Assembly (NCBI GenBank): GCA_024690965.1
Contig: JAILOG010000007.1
Coordinates: forward strand, 32,498-96,497
Direction: 5' to 3'
Length of the DNA stretch: 64,000 bases
DNA from: Clostridiales bacterium
Lineage (GTDB): Bacteria; Bacillota; Clostridia; Oscillospirales; Acutalibacteraceae
Below, one piece after another: positions 18,672 to 27,228 of the stretch. Made by a program: the position numbers and the translations under genes. The notes under the pieces were generated by a model. That model worked only from the letters and a program-made list of their open reading frames with translations, made no database searches and had not been told where the DNA came from. How positions within the stretch are numbered: position 1 is the stretch's first letter; each line of letters begins with the position of its first letter.

Positions 18672-18723
18672 ATTAGGTGGTTTTAGTTTTGAATGAGAAT
18701 TAAATTAAACTTATAATTGAAGA

Positions 18724-21327
18724 TTACCATTCTTCGATTTCAAACTTACTCATATGCCCGTAAAGGAAATATTCGCACTCTTCATAATTCTTAAATTTGT
18801 GCTCTTGCTCTCTAAACACTTTGTCGTGGTATTTATAGTCACGATGCAAAAGTTCATGGTAAATCACAAATTTCACAACTTCCCTGGGAACATCCTTTGA
18901 ATTCAAAACACAGTTTATTACGATGCTGTTATCTCTGTAATAATAACATCCGTAATACCCTTTATATGCTTTGTCAGTCCAACGTATTGACGAAATTCCG
19001 TCATATGCACCGTGGAACATCTCACCCTTTACTTCCTGTACAAGTTTAGAGAGATCATAATAACGAGTTCTGTCAAAAGATATTTCTTCATCAGGTAGCT
19101 CTGTTACCCGACAGCCATATACAGGTTGTTTTCCATTATAAATATACGCTTGAAAAACTTTACTCGCATAAGTCTCCCAGCTACCGTAAATCTCTTCTGC
19201 TAACCGATATGTTTTATATGCTTCCTCAGCCAGCATCAAAAAGTCTGATTTCTCATCGATTGCCTTTTTTGCAATGAGGTATGGATCAACCTTTTTACGG
19301 TCAACAAATGCATGAACCATAGGTTCTTCCTCAAAGTTTTTAAGGTTATCAATCAAAAGCGCAATTTCACGTTCGCTCGGTCGCATACAAAAGCCGGAAA
19401 AGTATTTTTCTATTAAATCAGAAACATCAACAAAATCTTTAGAAAGAATCTCCTTTTTGTCTTTCATAAGATTTATATATCCCTTGATCTGATCTTCAAA
19501 AACAAGCAGCGGATAATCATAGCCATCCTCGTCAATCAAAGGATACCAACCGGCCGGAAGCGTTATTGTGCTGTTGTATGATGTTGCCTTAGCAGATAAT
19601 ATGTTATATGCCTCTTTGCAAAGTTCCCAAGAATAGATTTCTTCCTTTTCTTGCGGTGATGCAGGTTTATTATCATATTGAACATTGTCTGTGTTGTTTG
19701 CATCGTATGTTTCGCTAAATAACCACTTAGGATTCAGCCATTTGTTAAATACTGTCCATTTATCATTGAAATCAACAAGATTTACCTTCTCTGTCCCTCC
19801 TGCTTGAACGCCTCTCATGCCCCTTCCAATCATTTGCATAAGCAAGCCTTCACTTTGTGTAGGTCTTGTTAAAAATACAGTTTCAATACTCGGAACATCG
19901 CTACCTTCTGTCATTATGTTGACATTTACAAGTACATCTATTCTTTCATCTTCTGTTTTTCCTTTTTTAAATTGCTCTATTATGTAGGAATTATCAGACT
20001 TGCCTGAATAAATACAGTCACATTTGACACCGCGTTTTTTCAATTCTTCACAAAGAAGCCTGCAATGTATGATGTTAAGCGCAAAAATCAAAGTCTTTCC
20101 GTATTTTTCGGCATTATTAAGATATTCATCAATAATAATACTGTTTCGTGATGTACAAGCAGCTATTTTGCCGAGCAATGACTCAGGAAGCTCACCTCGT
20201 TGTTTAATTCTTCGAGCCTCGTCTTCGGTGATTACGGGTTCAAAATCCTCGTTTGTGTCTATATTTACGAATACAGGATCTGCAAGTATTCCTTTACAAA
20301 TAAGATTTGAAAGAGAAATATTGTAAATGATATTGTTATCAAAGAGCTTCAGCAAGCCGGCGCTGTTATGATAATTGTTGCGTACAGGCGTTGCTGTAAG
20401 ACCTAAAATCTTGGCATCCGGTCGATATTTAAGCAGATACTTTATAGTGTCACTATAGGAGCGCGCAAGGGTATGATGCGATTCATCAATAACAATCATA
20501 AGTTTTTTATTTGTTATTCTTTTGAGATGCTTTTGATTTCTGCAAATAGATTGTATACTTCCAATTATTATATTATCGTTTTTATCAACTGATTTAATAC
20601 TTTGATGCTCGGAAGAAACACAGCTTATTTTATAATTCTTTATATCGGGGTTTTCCAGTTTTGAAAGACCCGCATATTTATAGAAGCATTCGGCTGCTTG
20701 ATTTATAAGCATGTGGCGATGAACTATCCATAATATCTGATAACCCTGACTTATCATTTTTCTAATCAAAAAATATGATGCTGTTCTGCTTTTTCCGCTG
20801 CCCGTAGGCATTACGAGAATTCCTCTTTGATTATCATCCTTGATAAAGTGCTTTTCCAAAGCCTTTACGGCATCCTGCTGAAAGTCATAAAGAGGTATGT
20901 CTTCAACGGGTGTTTCTCGCATATTCAGAGATATATTATATTTAAATTTCGTGTTTTCCGAGAATATTACATCTACACCGCCGATTTTAACTAAAGCTGT
21001 TATATATGTAGTCATCAGGCTTTTTGTAGTAGGCTTTTGCTTAAGATTTTTTAATTTTGTTTTTGTATCATTCCCAAATATATTTAAGGTGCTGAAAACT
21101 TTTTTAAGAATATCCGGATAATTACACAAAAGCTTGTCCTCAATAATGTTGCGGTAGTTTTTTATAAAGGTGAAGTCCGGCTCGTCACAAATCATATTCA
21201 TTGAGCAAACAAGGTCATCTTTTTCATCTGTTTCATATAATGGACGAAAATCTTCATTTGTTTCGGGGGAATACACTATTGCTTTCAAGAATTCATTATC
21301 AAAATTTTCCCATGAAAAGTATTTCAT
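18724..21327 (-). CDS. SF2 DEAD/DEAH-type helicase fused to a C-terminal HExxH metallopeptidase-like domain
   Basis: 867 aa. Walker A MPTGSGKSRTA (about 173-183), motif II DESHH (281-285), motif III LTATP, and the second RecA lobe with MIGRGMRG define an SF2 restriction-type helicase. The C-terminal about 150 residues end in a metallopeptidase-like block: VIYHELLHRDYKYHDKVF (HELLH at 824-828), similar to SprT-like or minigluzincin domains. The start is 1 nt after the upstream stop and the ribosome site AAGGAGGTGC lies inside that gene, so translation is coupled. The fusion suggests unwinding coupled to protein cleavage, perhaps defence or DNA-protein crosslink processing; that is inference. 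Confidence 0.7.
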   Translation of the reverse strand: MKYFSWENFDNEFLKAIVYSPETNEDFRPLYETDEKDDLVCSMNMICDEPDFTFIKNYRNIIEDKLLCNYPDILKKVFSTLNIFGNDTKTKLKNLKQKPTTKSLMTTYITALVKIGGVDVIFSENTKFKYNISLNMRETPVEDIPLYDFQQDAVKALEKHFIKDDNQRGILVMPTGSGKSRTASYFLIRKMISQGYQILWIVHRHMLINQAAECFYKYAGLSKLENPDIKNYKISCVSSEHQSIKSVDKNDNIIIGSIQSICRNQKHLKRITNKKLMIVIDESHHTLARSYSDTIKYLLKYRPDAKILGLTATPVRNNYHNSAGLLKLFDNNIIYNISLSNLICKGILADPVFVNIDTNEDFEPVITEDEARRIKQRGELPESLLGKIAACTSRNSIIIDEYLNNAEKYGKTLIFALNIIHCRLLCEELKKRGVKCDCIYSGKSDNSYIIEQFKKGKTEDERIDVLVNVNIMTEGSDVPSIETVFLTRPTQSEGLLMQMIGRGMRGVQAGGTEKVNLVDFNDKWTVFNKWLNPKWLFSETYDANNTDNVQYDNKPASPQEKEEIYSWELCKEAYNILSAKATSYNSTITLPAGWYPLIDEDGYDYPLLVFEDQIKGYINLMKDKKEILSKDFVDVSDLIEKYFSGFCMRPSEREIALLIDNLKNFEEEPMVHAFVDRKKVDPYLIAKKAIDEKSDFLMLAEEAYKTYRLAEEIYGSWETYASKVFQAYIYNGKQPVYGCRVTELPDEEISFDRTRYYDLSKLVQEVKGEMFHGAYDGISSIRWTDKAYKGYYGCYYYRDNSIVINCVLNSKDVPREVVKFVIYHELLHRDYKYHDKVFREQEHKFKNYEECEYFLYGHMSKFEIEEW

Positions 21328-21328
21328 A

Positions 21329-21973
21329 TCAGCGCACCTCCTTGTCTATCCAATTTTCGCCGTTATATTCTTCTATCTGCTGTGACATCTTTTCAACATA
21401 AGCTTTTAATCCGGTATCTTCTCCTAAGTCCTGCGCATACCATACATTTGACCGCCCGAAACCGAATTTGTAGCCATCATGACCGCTTCTCGGAACAATC
21501 CACTTTGCCAAATAGCGTTCACCTAAGGGAAGTAAAACACAATTATCTTTTTTGTCAATAAAATTAAACTGTTGAATATATCCGCTCTCAAAATTAATTT
21601 CCTGAGGATATCTGTAAACAGTGGCGTTTTTGTACCAACCTACTACCCTTACTCCGTCGATCTTATTGGACTTGGCGCAAAAAACAACTATCACATTGTC
21701 TACAAGTTCTTGATTTTTTGCCAGCTCTAAACCGTTGATTTTTTCAATATGTAATTCGGTGTCTTTTTCTTTTGAAGTCCTGGCAAGCATTACAAAGCCT
21801 GCACAGTAATCTGTATTATCGTTGGGAAAGTTAAAGTAATCAAAATTGTTGGCTTCGTGCGCATTTTTGTACTTATTGACATACGAGCCTCCATTTTCAG
21901 GTTCATCAACACCGTCGATGATACCTTTGTAATAATTCATGCGTGCAATGTTGCAGAAAATAATGGGTTTCAT
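21329..21973 (-). CDS. Hypothetical protein, possible nucleic-acid reader domain, helicase partner
   Basis: 214 aa from ATG 21973 (MKPIIFCNIARMNYYKG). The pattern with GGSYV and a following HEANNF resembles N-terminal domains I recall next to HNH or other restriction nucleases, but I cannot name the family. No catalytic motif is evident. It sits directly upstream of the helicase-peptidase gene (1-nt gap) and downstream of a 52-aa ORF, so it is probably a component of the same four-gene system. An ATG 18 nt upstream is possible. Confidence 0.55.
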   Translation of the reverse strand: MKPIIFCNIARMNYYKGIIDGVDEPENGGSYVNKYKNAHEANNFDYFNFPNDNTDYCAGFVMLARTSKEKDTELHIEKINGLELAKNQELVDNVIVVFCAKSNKIDGVRVVGWYKNATVYRYPQEINFESGYIQQFNFIDKKDNCVLLPLGERYLAKWIVPRSGHDGYKFGFGRSNVWYAQDLGEDTGLKAYVEKMSQQIEEYNGENWIDKEVR

Positions 21974-22031
21974 AATAAAACGCCCTTTCATAATAAATTT
22001 CAGCTACGGCAACGAATATTTGATTGGAAAA

Positions 22032-22190
22032 TTATAAATATTGCTCTGTCGTTTGCTGTGGCTCTATTATATCGCTACAATATCCTTCATTCGAGGGAAT
22101 AGTTTTCCCTTTTTTATAATGGATTAAATATTTGTTAAAATCTTGTTTAAATTGAATTATCATTTCAGATATGTGCTTTTCTGAACCCAT
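22032..22190 (-). CDS. Small ORF (52 aa) in the helicase operon
   Basis: ATG 22190 is preceded on the minus strand by GCAGGGAGAATGACTT, a good ribosome site. The frame reads MGSEKHISEMIIQFKQDF, then YKKGKTIPSNEG, and stops at 22032. It lies 17 nt after the upstream stop and about 59 nt before the next start, filling what would otherwise be a gap in a tight operon. The composition is plausible for a small soluble protein; function unknown. Confidence 0.5.
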   Translation of the reverse strand: MGSEKHISEMIIQFKQDFNKYLIHYKKGKTIPSNEGYCSDIIEPQQTTEQYL

Positions 22191-22207
22191 AAGTCATTCT
22201 CCCTGCT

Positions 22208-22684
22208 TCATTTGCGCTCTCTCATCGAAATGCTCTTTCCGGTATAGTGCTCGTATTCATCAATAAAATCGTATATTGAATCAATACCCAATGCTCTTGC
22301 AAAAATGTAATCTCCTATGTTTTCATCCGTTAAGCCGCCTTCATCTGTAAGCTCAAACAGCGAGTCTGCTTCTTCTCTGCTTAGATTCATACCGATACAA
22401 AACTTATACAGGGAAACCCTGGATGCTTTGCAACGTCTTGAGATTATTTTCTTATAAGTGTCCCAGCTTTGCTGGCAGTTTTCTTCCACCAGTTCGGCTA
22501 CTTTAATTCTGCCACAGTTTAATTCTTTTTCAAGTTTTAATACAAAATCGTCAATTTTCTTAGCGAGAGCATACTTTCTCTTTTTAAAAACATTCATCTC
22601 TTGGGATGTTACTTGAAAAGCAACTCTTTCCTTTTCAAATTCACAAGTAAATTTTCTATTCTTCATTTCCTGTTCTGTTACCAT
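22208..22684 (-). CDS. Putative DNA-binding/regulatory protein of the helicase operon
   Basis: 158 aa. The N-terminal half is charged and helical. The C-terminal half (SLYKFCIGMNLSREEADSLFELTDEGGLTDENIGDYIFARALGI) resembles the tetra-helical core of XRE-like proteins associated with small-molecule or antitoxin functions. It is the promoter-proximal gene of the minus-strand operon that ends with the helicase-peptidase. Family membership is uncertain; it could be the system's regulator or a structural component. Confidence 0.5.
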   Translation of the reverse strand: MVTEQEMKNRKFTCEFEKERVAFQVTSQEMNVFKKRKYALAKKIDDFVLKLEKELNCGRIKVAELVEENCQQSWDTYKKIISRRCKASRVSLYKFCIGMNLSREEADSLFELTDEGGLTDENIGDYIFARALGIDSIYDFIDEYEHYTGKSISMRERK

Positions 22685-23117
22685 GATTATATTCTCCTAT
22701 TTAAAATCATTTCACTTATTATGAGTGCTGAAATCGTTGCAATAATTGATAAACGAAGTGCAAGCTTTTTTAATTCTACATTTATTGAATTGTTTTGTCA
22801 ATTGATTTTAAACATGTAGATGTCGCGATTTACGGCAATTTACAAAGACTATGGAATAATTGAAAGACACACAGAAGAGTGCAATGTCAGCTCTGTTGTT
22901 CAAAGTGTTTTTACCAGATGACCACATAGTTATTGCCTGAATTAAATCCGTCATAAACCTTTCAAGAAAGCTTAAGTGTTGATCCAGAAACGTTATAAGC
23001 TGTTTTGTTTATAACCAATGACAGTATAAAGTTATACATATTCTTTGATTGACAGAGAAATCCACCGGACTATTTGTTATATATCCTAAATATATTTGCG
23101 ACTTTTTATTAATTTTC
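22685..23117. other. AT-rich divergent intergenic region
   Basis: About 430 bp between the divergent helicase operon and the type I R-M operon. It must contain the minus-strand promoter. I see no convincing ORF, tRNA or strong repeat. Confidence 0.5.
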
Positions 23118-23146
23118 TTGTAAAAATGCCTAATTAGTGCTATAAT
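23118..23146 (+). promoter_or_regulatory. Promoter of the type I R-M operon
   Basis: TTGTAA (23118-23123), 17-nt spacer and TATAAT (23141-23146) lie 30 nt upstream of the xre gene. Autoregulation by the XRE protein is likely but not shown. Confidence 0.7.
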
Positions 23147-23175
23147 AGTGGTAATTCTTGCAAGGAGAGTGCCAA

Positions 23176-23409
23176 ATGAGCTTAGGTGATACAATTCGTG
23201 TAACAAGGCAGAAAGCCTTTTATACTCAAGAGGATTTTGCGAAAAAACTTGATGTTGCGCTTTCAACGGTAAATCGTTGGGAGCTTGATAAGGTGCGTCC
23301 AAATATGAAGGCAATGAAATCGATCAAGGCTTTTTGCGAAGAAAATGATCTTTCTTATGAACCCATTGAAAAAGAATGGCTTGAATCGGGACTGGGGGTG
23401 AAGAAATGA
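23176..23409 (+). CDS. XRE-family regulator (C-protein-like) of the R-M operon
   Basis: 77-aa helix-turn-helix protein: IRVTRQKAFYTQEDFAKKLDVALSTVNRWELDKVRPN. ATG 23176 follows AAGGAGAG; an upstream in-frame TTG precedes the ribosome site. Its stop overlaps the hsdR start (ATGA), so the two are translationally coupled. Small XRE proteins at the head of R-M operons typically time restriction against modification. Confidence 0.85.
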   Translation: MSLGDTIRVTRQKAFYTQEDFAKKLDVALSTVNRWELDKVRPNMKAMKSIKAFCEENDLSYEPIEKEWLESGLGVKK

Positions 23410-25748
23410 GTACAATCATTCCGAAGAACCAAATGACCGAAGAGGATATAAAACTCAATTTCATAACACCTGCATTGCTTGATCGTGGATGGAAGGATAA
23501 AATCACAATGGAGACCAAGCTCACCGACGGACGCATCAACCTCAAAGGCAATCTCGCTGTCCGTGAGAAGCCGAAGTTTGCCGACTACCTTCTGTATCTC
23601 GGTCCGAACTATCCTATCGCCGTTGTCGAGGCAAAGGACAACAACCATTCCGTTTCCTACGGTATGCAGCAAGCTATCACATATGCTCAGATGCTTGATT
23701 TGCCCTTCGCGTATAGCTCAAACGGGGACGGCTTTGCCGAGCACGACTTTCTTACAGGTAAAGAGCGCGAGATCGCGCTTGACGAATTCCCCACCGAAGA
23801 AGAGTTGATTGCCCGATATAAGGCAGAACGTCAAGCGAACGGCGACTTCTCTCAGAATCAGGAAACCATTATTGAACAGCCTTATTACTCGAGCCAGAAC
23901 ACCTACCCGCCGCGCTATTATCAGCGAATTGCAATCAATCGCACCTTAGATGCTATCGCGCAAGGACAGGACAGGATTTTGCTCGTCATGGCAACAGGAA
24001 CGGGTAAAACATATACCGCCTTCCAGATTGTCTATCGACTTCTGAAAAGCGGCTTGAAAAAGAAAATACTGTATTTAGCTGACCGCAATATCCTTGTGGA
24101 TCAGTCTATCCAACAAGACTTTGCTCCGTTGGAGAAGGTCACCCACAAGATAAACGTATCAAAAGACGATGCCAGCACCATTACATCCCATCAGGTCTAC
24201 TTCTCCTTGTATCAGCAGCTTGTCGGCGAAGACGGAGAAGATCACTTCAGCCAGCTCTTCAAGCCCGACTTCTTTGACCTGATCATCGTTGACGAGTGCC
24301 ACAGAGGATCGGCGAAAGAGGATAGCAAATGGCGTCTTATCCTCGAATACTTCAAGAACGCCACGCAGATCGGTATGACGGCAACGCCGAAAGAGACGAA
24401 GTATGTCTCCAACATCAACTACTTCGGCGATCCGCTATATACCTATTCTCTCAGAGAAGGCATCGAGGACGGCTTCTTGGCTCCGTTCAAGGTCATCAAC
24501 ATCACAACTGACATCGGTGATGGCTGGAGACCTACCGCTGGTCAGCTTGATAAAAACGGCAATCCTATTGAAGATCGCATCTATACCAACAGCGATTACG
24601 ACTATAATATCGTCATCGAAGACCGCATCCAACAGGTAGCGACAGAGATCACCAACTACCTGAAAGCCACAGACCGTATGGCAAAAACCATCGTCTTCTG
24701 CGCCACCGAAGACGCAGCCGAGCGGATGCGACAGGCTCTTGTCAATCTGAACGCTGATATGGTCAGGAAAAATCCCGACTATTGCGTCAGGATCACAGGC
24801 TCCGATCTCTACGGCAAGAGCAAGCTCGACTACTTTATATCCGTATCAGCTCCTTATCCCGTTATCGCCACGACATCCAAGCTGCTTTCGACAGGTGCCG
24901 ATTGCAAGATGACAAAGCTCATCGTGCTGGATGAGATGATCGGCTCGATGACGGAATTCAAGCAAATCATCGGTCGCGGAACCCGTCTGCGCGAGAAAGA
25001 AGGCAAGACGCATTTTGTCGTTATGGACTTCCGTAATGTGTCGCGCCTGTTTGCCGATCCCGAATGGGACGGCCCAATCGAAATCGATCCGAACTACAAA
25101 CCGCCACAGCCAAACGACGAGGAACCGCCAATCGGTCCGACTGACGGTCCGATTGATCCGCCGACGCCGAAGGTGAAGCCTATCGTCGATAAAGACGGCT
25201 GTCGTGTTGAGGTCATCTTCAAGACCGTATCGGTCTATGACGCTGACGGAAGACTGCTGCGTCAGGAAAGCATCACCGACTACACAAAGTCAAATATCCT
25301 CGGCGAATATGCGTCCCTTGACAACTTCATCAGACAATGGCGCATGGATCCAAAGAAGGAAAACATTCGCAATATGCTCCTTGAGCGCGGCATCGACCTT
25401 GAAATGATGAAAGCGGATCAGGGAATGTCAGATGTTGACGATTTCGATTTTATCTGCCACGTTGCATTTGACAAAAAGCCTCTGACGCGGCGCGAACGTG
25501 CCGAAGGCGTCAAGAAGCGCGACTTTCTGAGCAAGTACAGCGGCGTTGCACGTGAGATCCTTGAAAGACTTCTTGACAAGTACATGAATACAGGCATATA
25601 TGAGATTGAAAAGACAGATGTTCTCAAGCTTGACCCGTTTACGAAAATCGGCAAGCCTTCCAAGATCGCCGGCTATTTTGGCGGCAAAGAAGGCTATATG
25701 AAGGCAATACAGGAATTAAAAGAAGCAATATACAGCGAGGTAGCGTAA
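23406..25748 (+). CDS. hsdR: Type I restriction enzyme R subunit (EcoEI-like)
   Basis: 780 aa. The N-terminal nuclease domain has FADYLLYLG and PIAVVEAKDNN (PD-(D/E)xK core). The motor has Walker A MATGTGKTYTAF, DECHRGS, GMTATP and IIGRGTRLRE. The C-terminal region carries a Pro-rich linker (about 565-595) and a helical domain that would contact the MTase. It translocates DNA and cleaves at collisions, when bound to HsdM2S. It is coupled to hsdM by a 1-nt gap. Confidence 0.95.
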   Translation: MSTIIPKNQMTEEDIKLNFITPALLDRGWKDKITMETKLTDGRINLKGNLAVREKPKFADYLLYLGPNYPIAVVEAKDNNHSVSYGMQQAITYAQMLDLPFAYSSNGDGFAEHDFLTGKEREIALDEFPTEEELIARYKAERQANGDFSQNQETIIEQPYYSSQNTYPPRYYQRIAINRTLDAIAQGQDRILLVMATGTGKTYTAFQIVYRLLKSGLKKKILYLADRNILVDQSIQQDFAPLEKVTHKINVSKDDASTITSHQVYFSLYQQLVGEDGEDHFSQLFKPDFFDLIIVDECHRGSAKEDSKWRLILEYFKNATQIGMTATPKETKYVSNINYFGDPLYTYSLREGIEDGFLAPFKVINITTDIGDGWRPTAGQLDKNGNPIEDRIYTNSDYDYNIVIEDRIQQVATEITNYLKATDRMAKTIVFCATEDAAERMRQALVNLNADMVRKNPDYCVRITGSDLYGKSKLDYFISVSAPYPVIATTSKLLSTGADCKMTKLIVLDEMIGSMTEFKQIIGRGTRLREKEGKTHFVVMDFRNVSRLFADPEWDGPIEIDPNYKPPQPNDEEPPIGPTDGPIDPPTPKVKPIVDKDGCRVEVIFKTVSVYDADGRLLRQESITDYTKSNILGEYASLDNFIRQWRMDPKKENIRNMLLERGIDLEMMKADQGMSDVDDFDFICHVAFDKKPLTRRERAEGVKKRDFLSKYSGVAREILERLLDKYMNTGIYEIEKTDVLKLDPFTKIGKPSKIAGYFGGKEGYMKAIQELKEAIYSEVA

Positions 25749-25749
25749 T

Positions 25750-27228
25750 ATGAGCAACTTAACAGGTTTTGTTAAAAGAATCAGAGACATTATGCGTAAT
25801 GACTCGGGCATCAACGGTGATGCACAGCGTATCGAACAGATCTCTTGGTTGCTGTTTTTGAAGGTGTACGACGCGAAGGAACAGGACTGGGAATTTGACG
25901 ACGACAGCTATCAATCCATCATCCCCGAGGAATGCCGCTGGGCAAACTGGGCGCACGATGACAGATCGGGCAGCGCCATGACAGGCGACAAGCTCATGGA
26001 TTTCGTCAACAACACACTTTTCCCGACCTTAAAGACACTCCCCGTTGATGCTAACACACCCTTGAAGAAGGCAATCGTGCAGACCACCTTCGCCGACGCC
26101 AACAACTATATGAAGGACGGCGTTTTGCTGCGTCAGGTCATCAATATCATTGACGAATTGCAGCTTGACGATTATGAAGAAAGCCACGCTTTCGGCGAGA
26201 TATACGAATCCATTTTAAAAGAACTGCAAAGTGCCGGCTCGGCCGGTGAGTTTTATACTCCCCGTGCCGTTACCGACTTTATGGCGCAGATGATCGATCC
26301 GCAGGTCGGCGAGCACATGGCGGATTTCGCCTGCGGAACGGGTGGATTCATAACCAGTTGGCTGAAAGAACTTGAAAAGAAAGTAAAAACGACCGACGAT
26401 CAGGCGGCATACGGCAATTCTATATACGGGATTGAGAAAAAACAGTTCCCGTATATGCTTTGCATTACGAATATGCTGCTCCATGGGCTTGACGTCCCGA
26501 AGGTGTATCACGACAATTCGTTATTAAAGGACGTTCTTGACTATACGGAGGATGATCAGTTTGATGTGATCCTTATGAATCCTCCTTACGGCGGCAGCGA
26601 GAAAGCCGACGTCAAAAACCATTTCCCCGACGACCTTGCATCCAGTGAGACAGCCGACCTCTTTATGGCTGTTATCATGTACCGTCTGAAAAAGGACGGC
26701 AGAGCCGCCGTTATCCTGCCCGACGGTTTCCTGTTCGGCACCGATAACGCGAAGATCAATCTGAAAAAGAAGCTGCTGTCCGAATTTAATCTGCATACGA
26801 TCATCCGTATGCCGAGCAGCGTCTTCTCTCCCTATACATCCATCACAACGAACATCCTGTTCTTCGACCATACAGGCAAGACCGAGAACACATGGTTCTA
26901 CCGTCTGGATATGCCCGAGGGCTACAAGCATTTCAGCAAGACAAAGCCGATGAAGCTCGAGCATTTTCAGCCTGTTCTGGATTGGTGGGACAAACGCGAA
27001 GAAATCAACATCGACGGCTTTGACAAGGCAAAGAGCTTTACCTATCAAGAGCTGACGGAAGGCCTCGGCTTTAATCTTGATCAGTGCGGCTATCCTCACG
27101 AAGAAGAAGTTATCCTCGATCCGCGCGACCTGATTCAGAAATATGAGGAAGAACGCGCCTCTCTGAACGCTGAGATCGACCGCGTTCTCGCTGAGATCAC
27201 CGCTATCCTCGGAGGTGCCGATCAATGA
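25750..27228 (+). CDS. hsdM: Type I R-M DNA methyltransferase (M subunit)
   Basis: 492 aa. SAM motif I ADFACGTGGFITSW, catalytic motif IV ILMNPPYGG (N6-adenine MTase), upstream GEFYTPRAVTDFMAQM typical of HsdM. The N-terminal helical domain (WLLFLKVYDAKEQDWE) and a C-terminal coiled part that packs on HsdS are present. The stop overlaps the hsdS start by 4 nt. hsdR and hsdM look more G+C-rich by eye than hsdS and downstream genes. Confidence 0.96.
   Translation: MSNLTGFVKRIRDIMRNDSGINGDAQRIEQISWLLFLKVYDAKEQDWEFDDDSYQSIIPEECRWANWAHDDRSGSAMTGDKLMDFVNNTLFPTLKTLPVDANTPLKKAIVQTTFADANNYMKDGVLLRQVINIIDELQLDDYEESHAFGEIYESILKELQSAGSAGEFYTPRAVTDFMAQMIDPQVGEHMADFACGTGGFITSWLKELEKKVKTTDDQAAYGNSIYGIEKKQFPYMLCITNMLLHGLDVPKVYHDNSLLKDVLDYTEDDQFDVILMNPPYGGSEKADVKNHFPDDLASSETADLFMAVIMYRLKKDGRAAVILPDGFLFGTDNAKINLKKKLLSEFNLHTIIRMPSSVFSPYTSITTNILFFDHTGKTENTWFYRLDMPEGYKHFSKTKPMKLEHFQPVLDWWDKREEINIDGFDKAKSFTYQELTEGLGFNLDQCGYPHEEEVILDPRDLIQKYEEERASLNAEIDRVLAEITAILGGADQ

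Noticed and set aside
26524..27225. Minus-strand ORF of 233 codons inside hsdM
   Set aside because: Antisense shadow of a conserved methyltransferase, with no motif or start context of its own.
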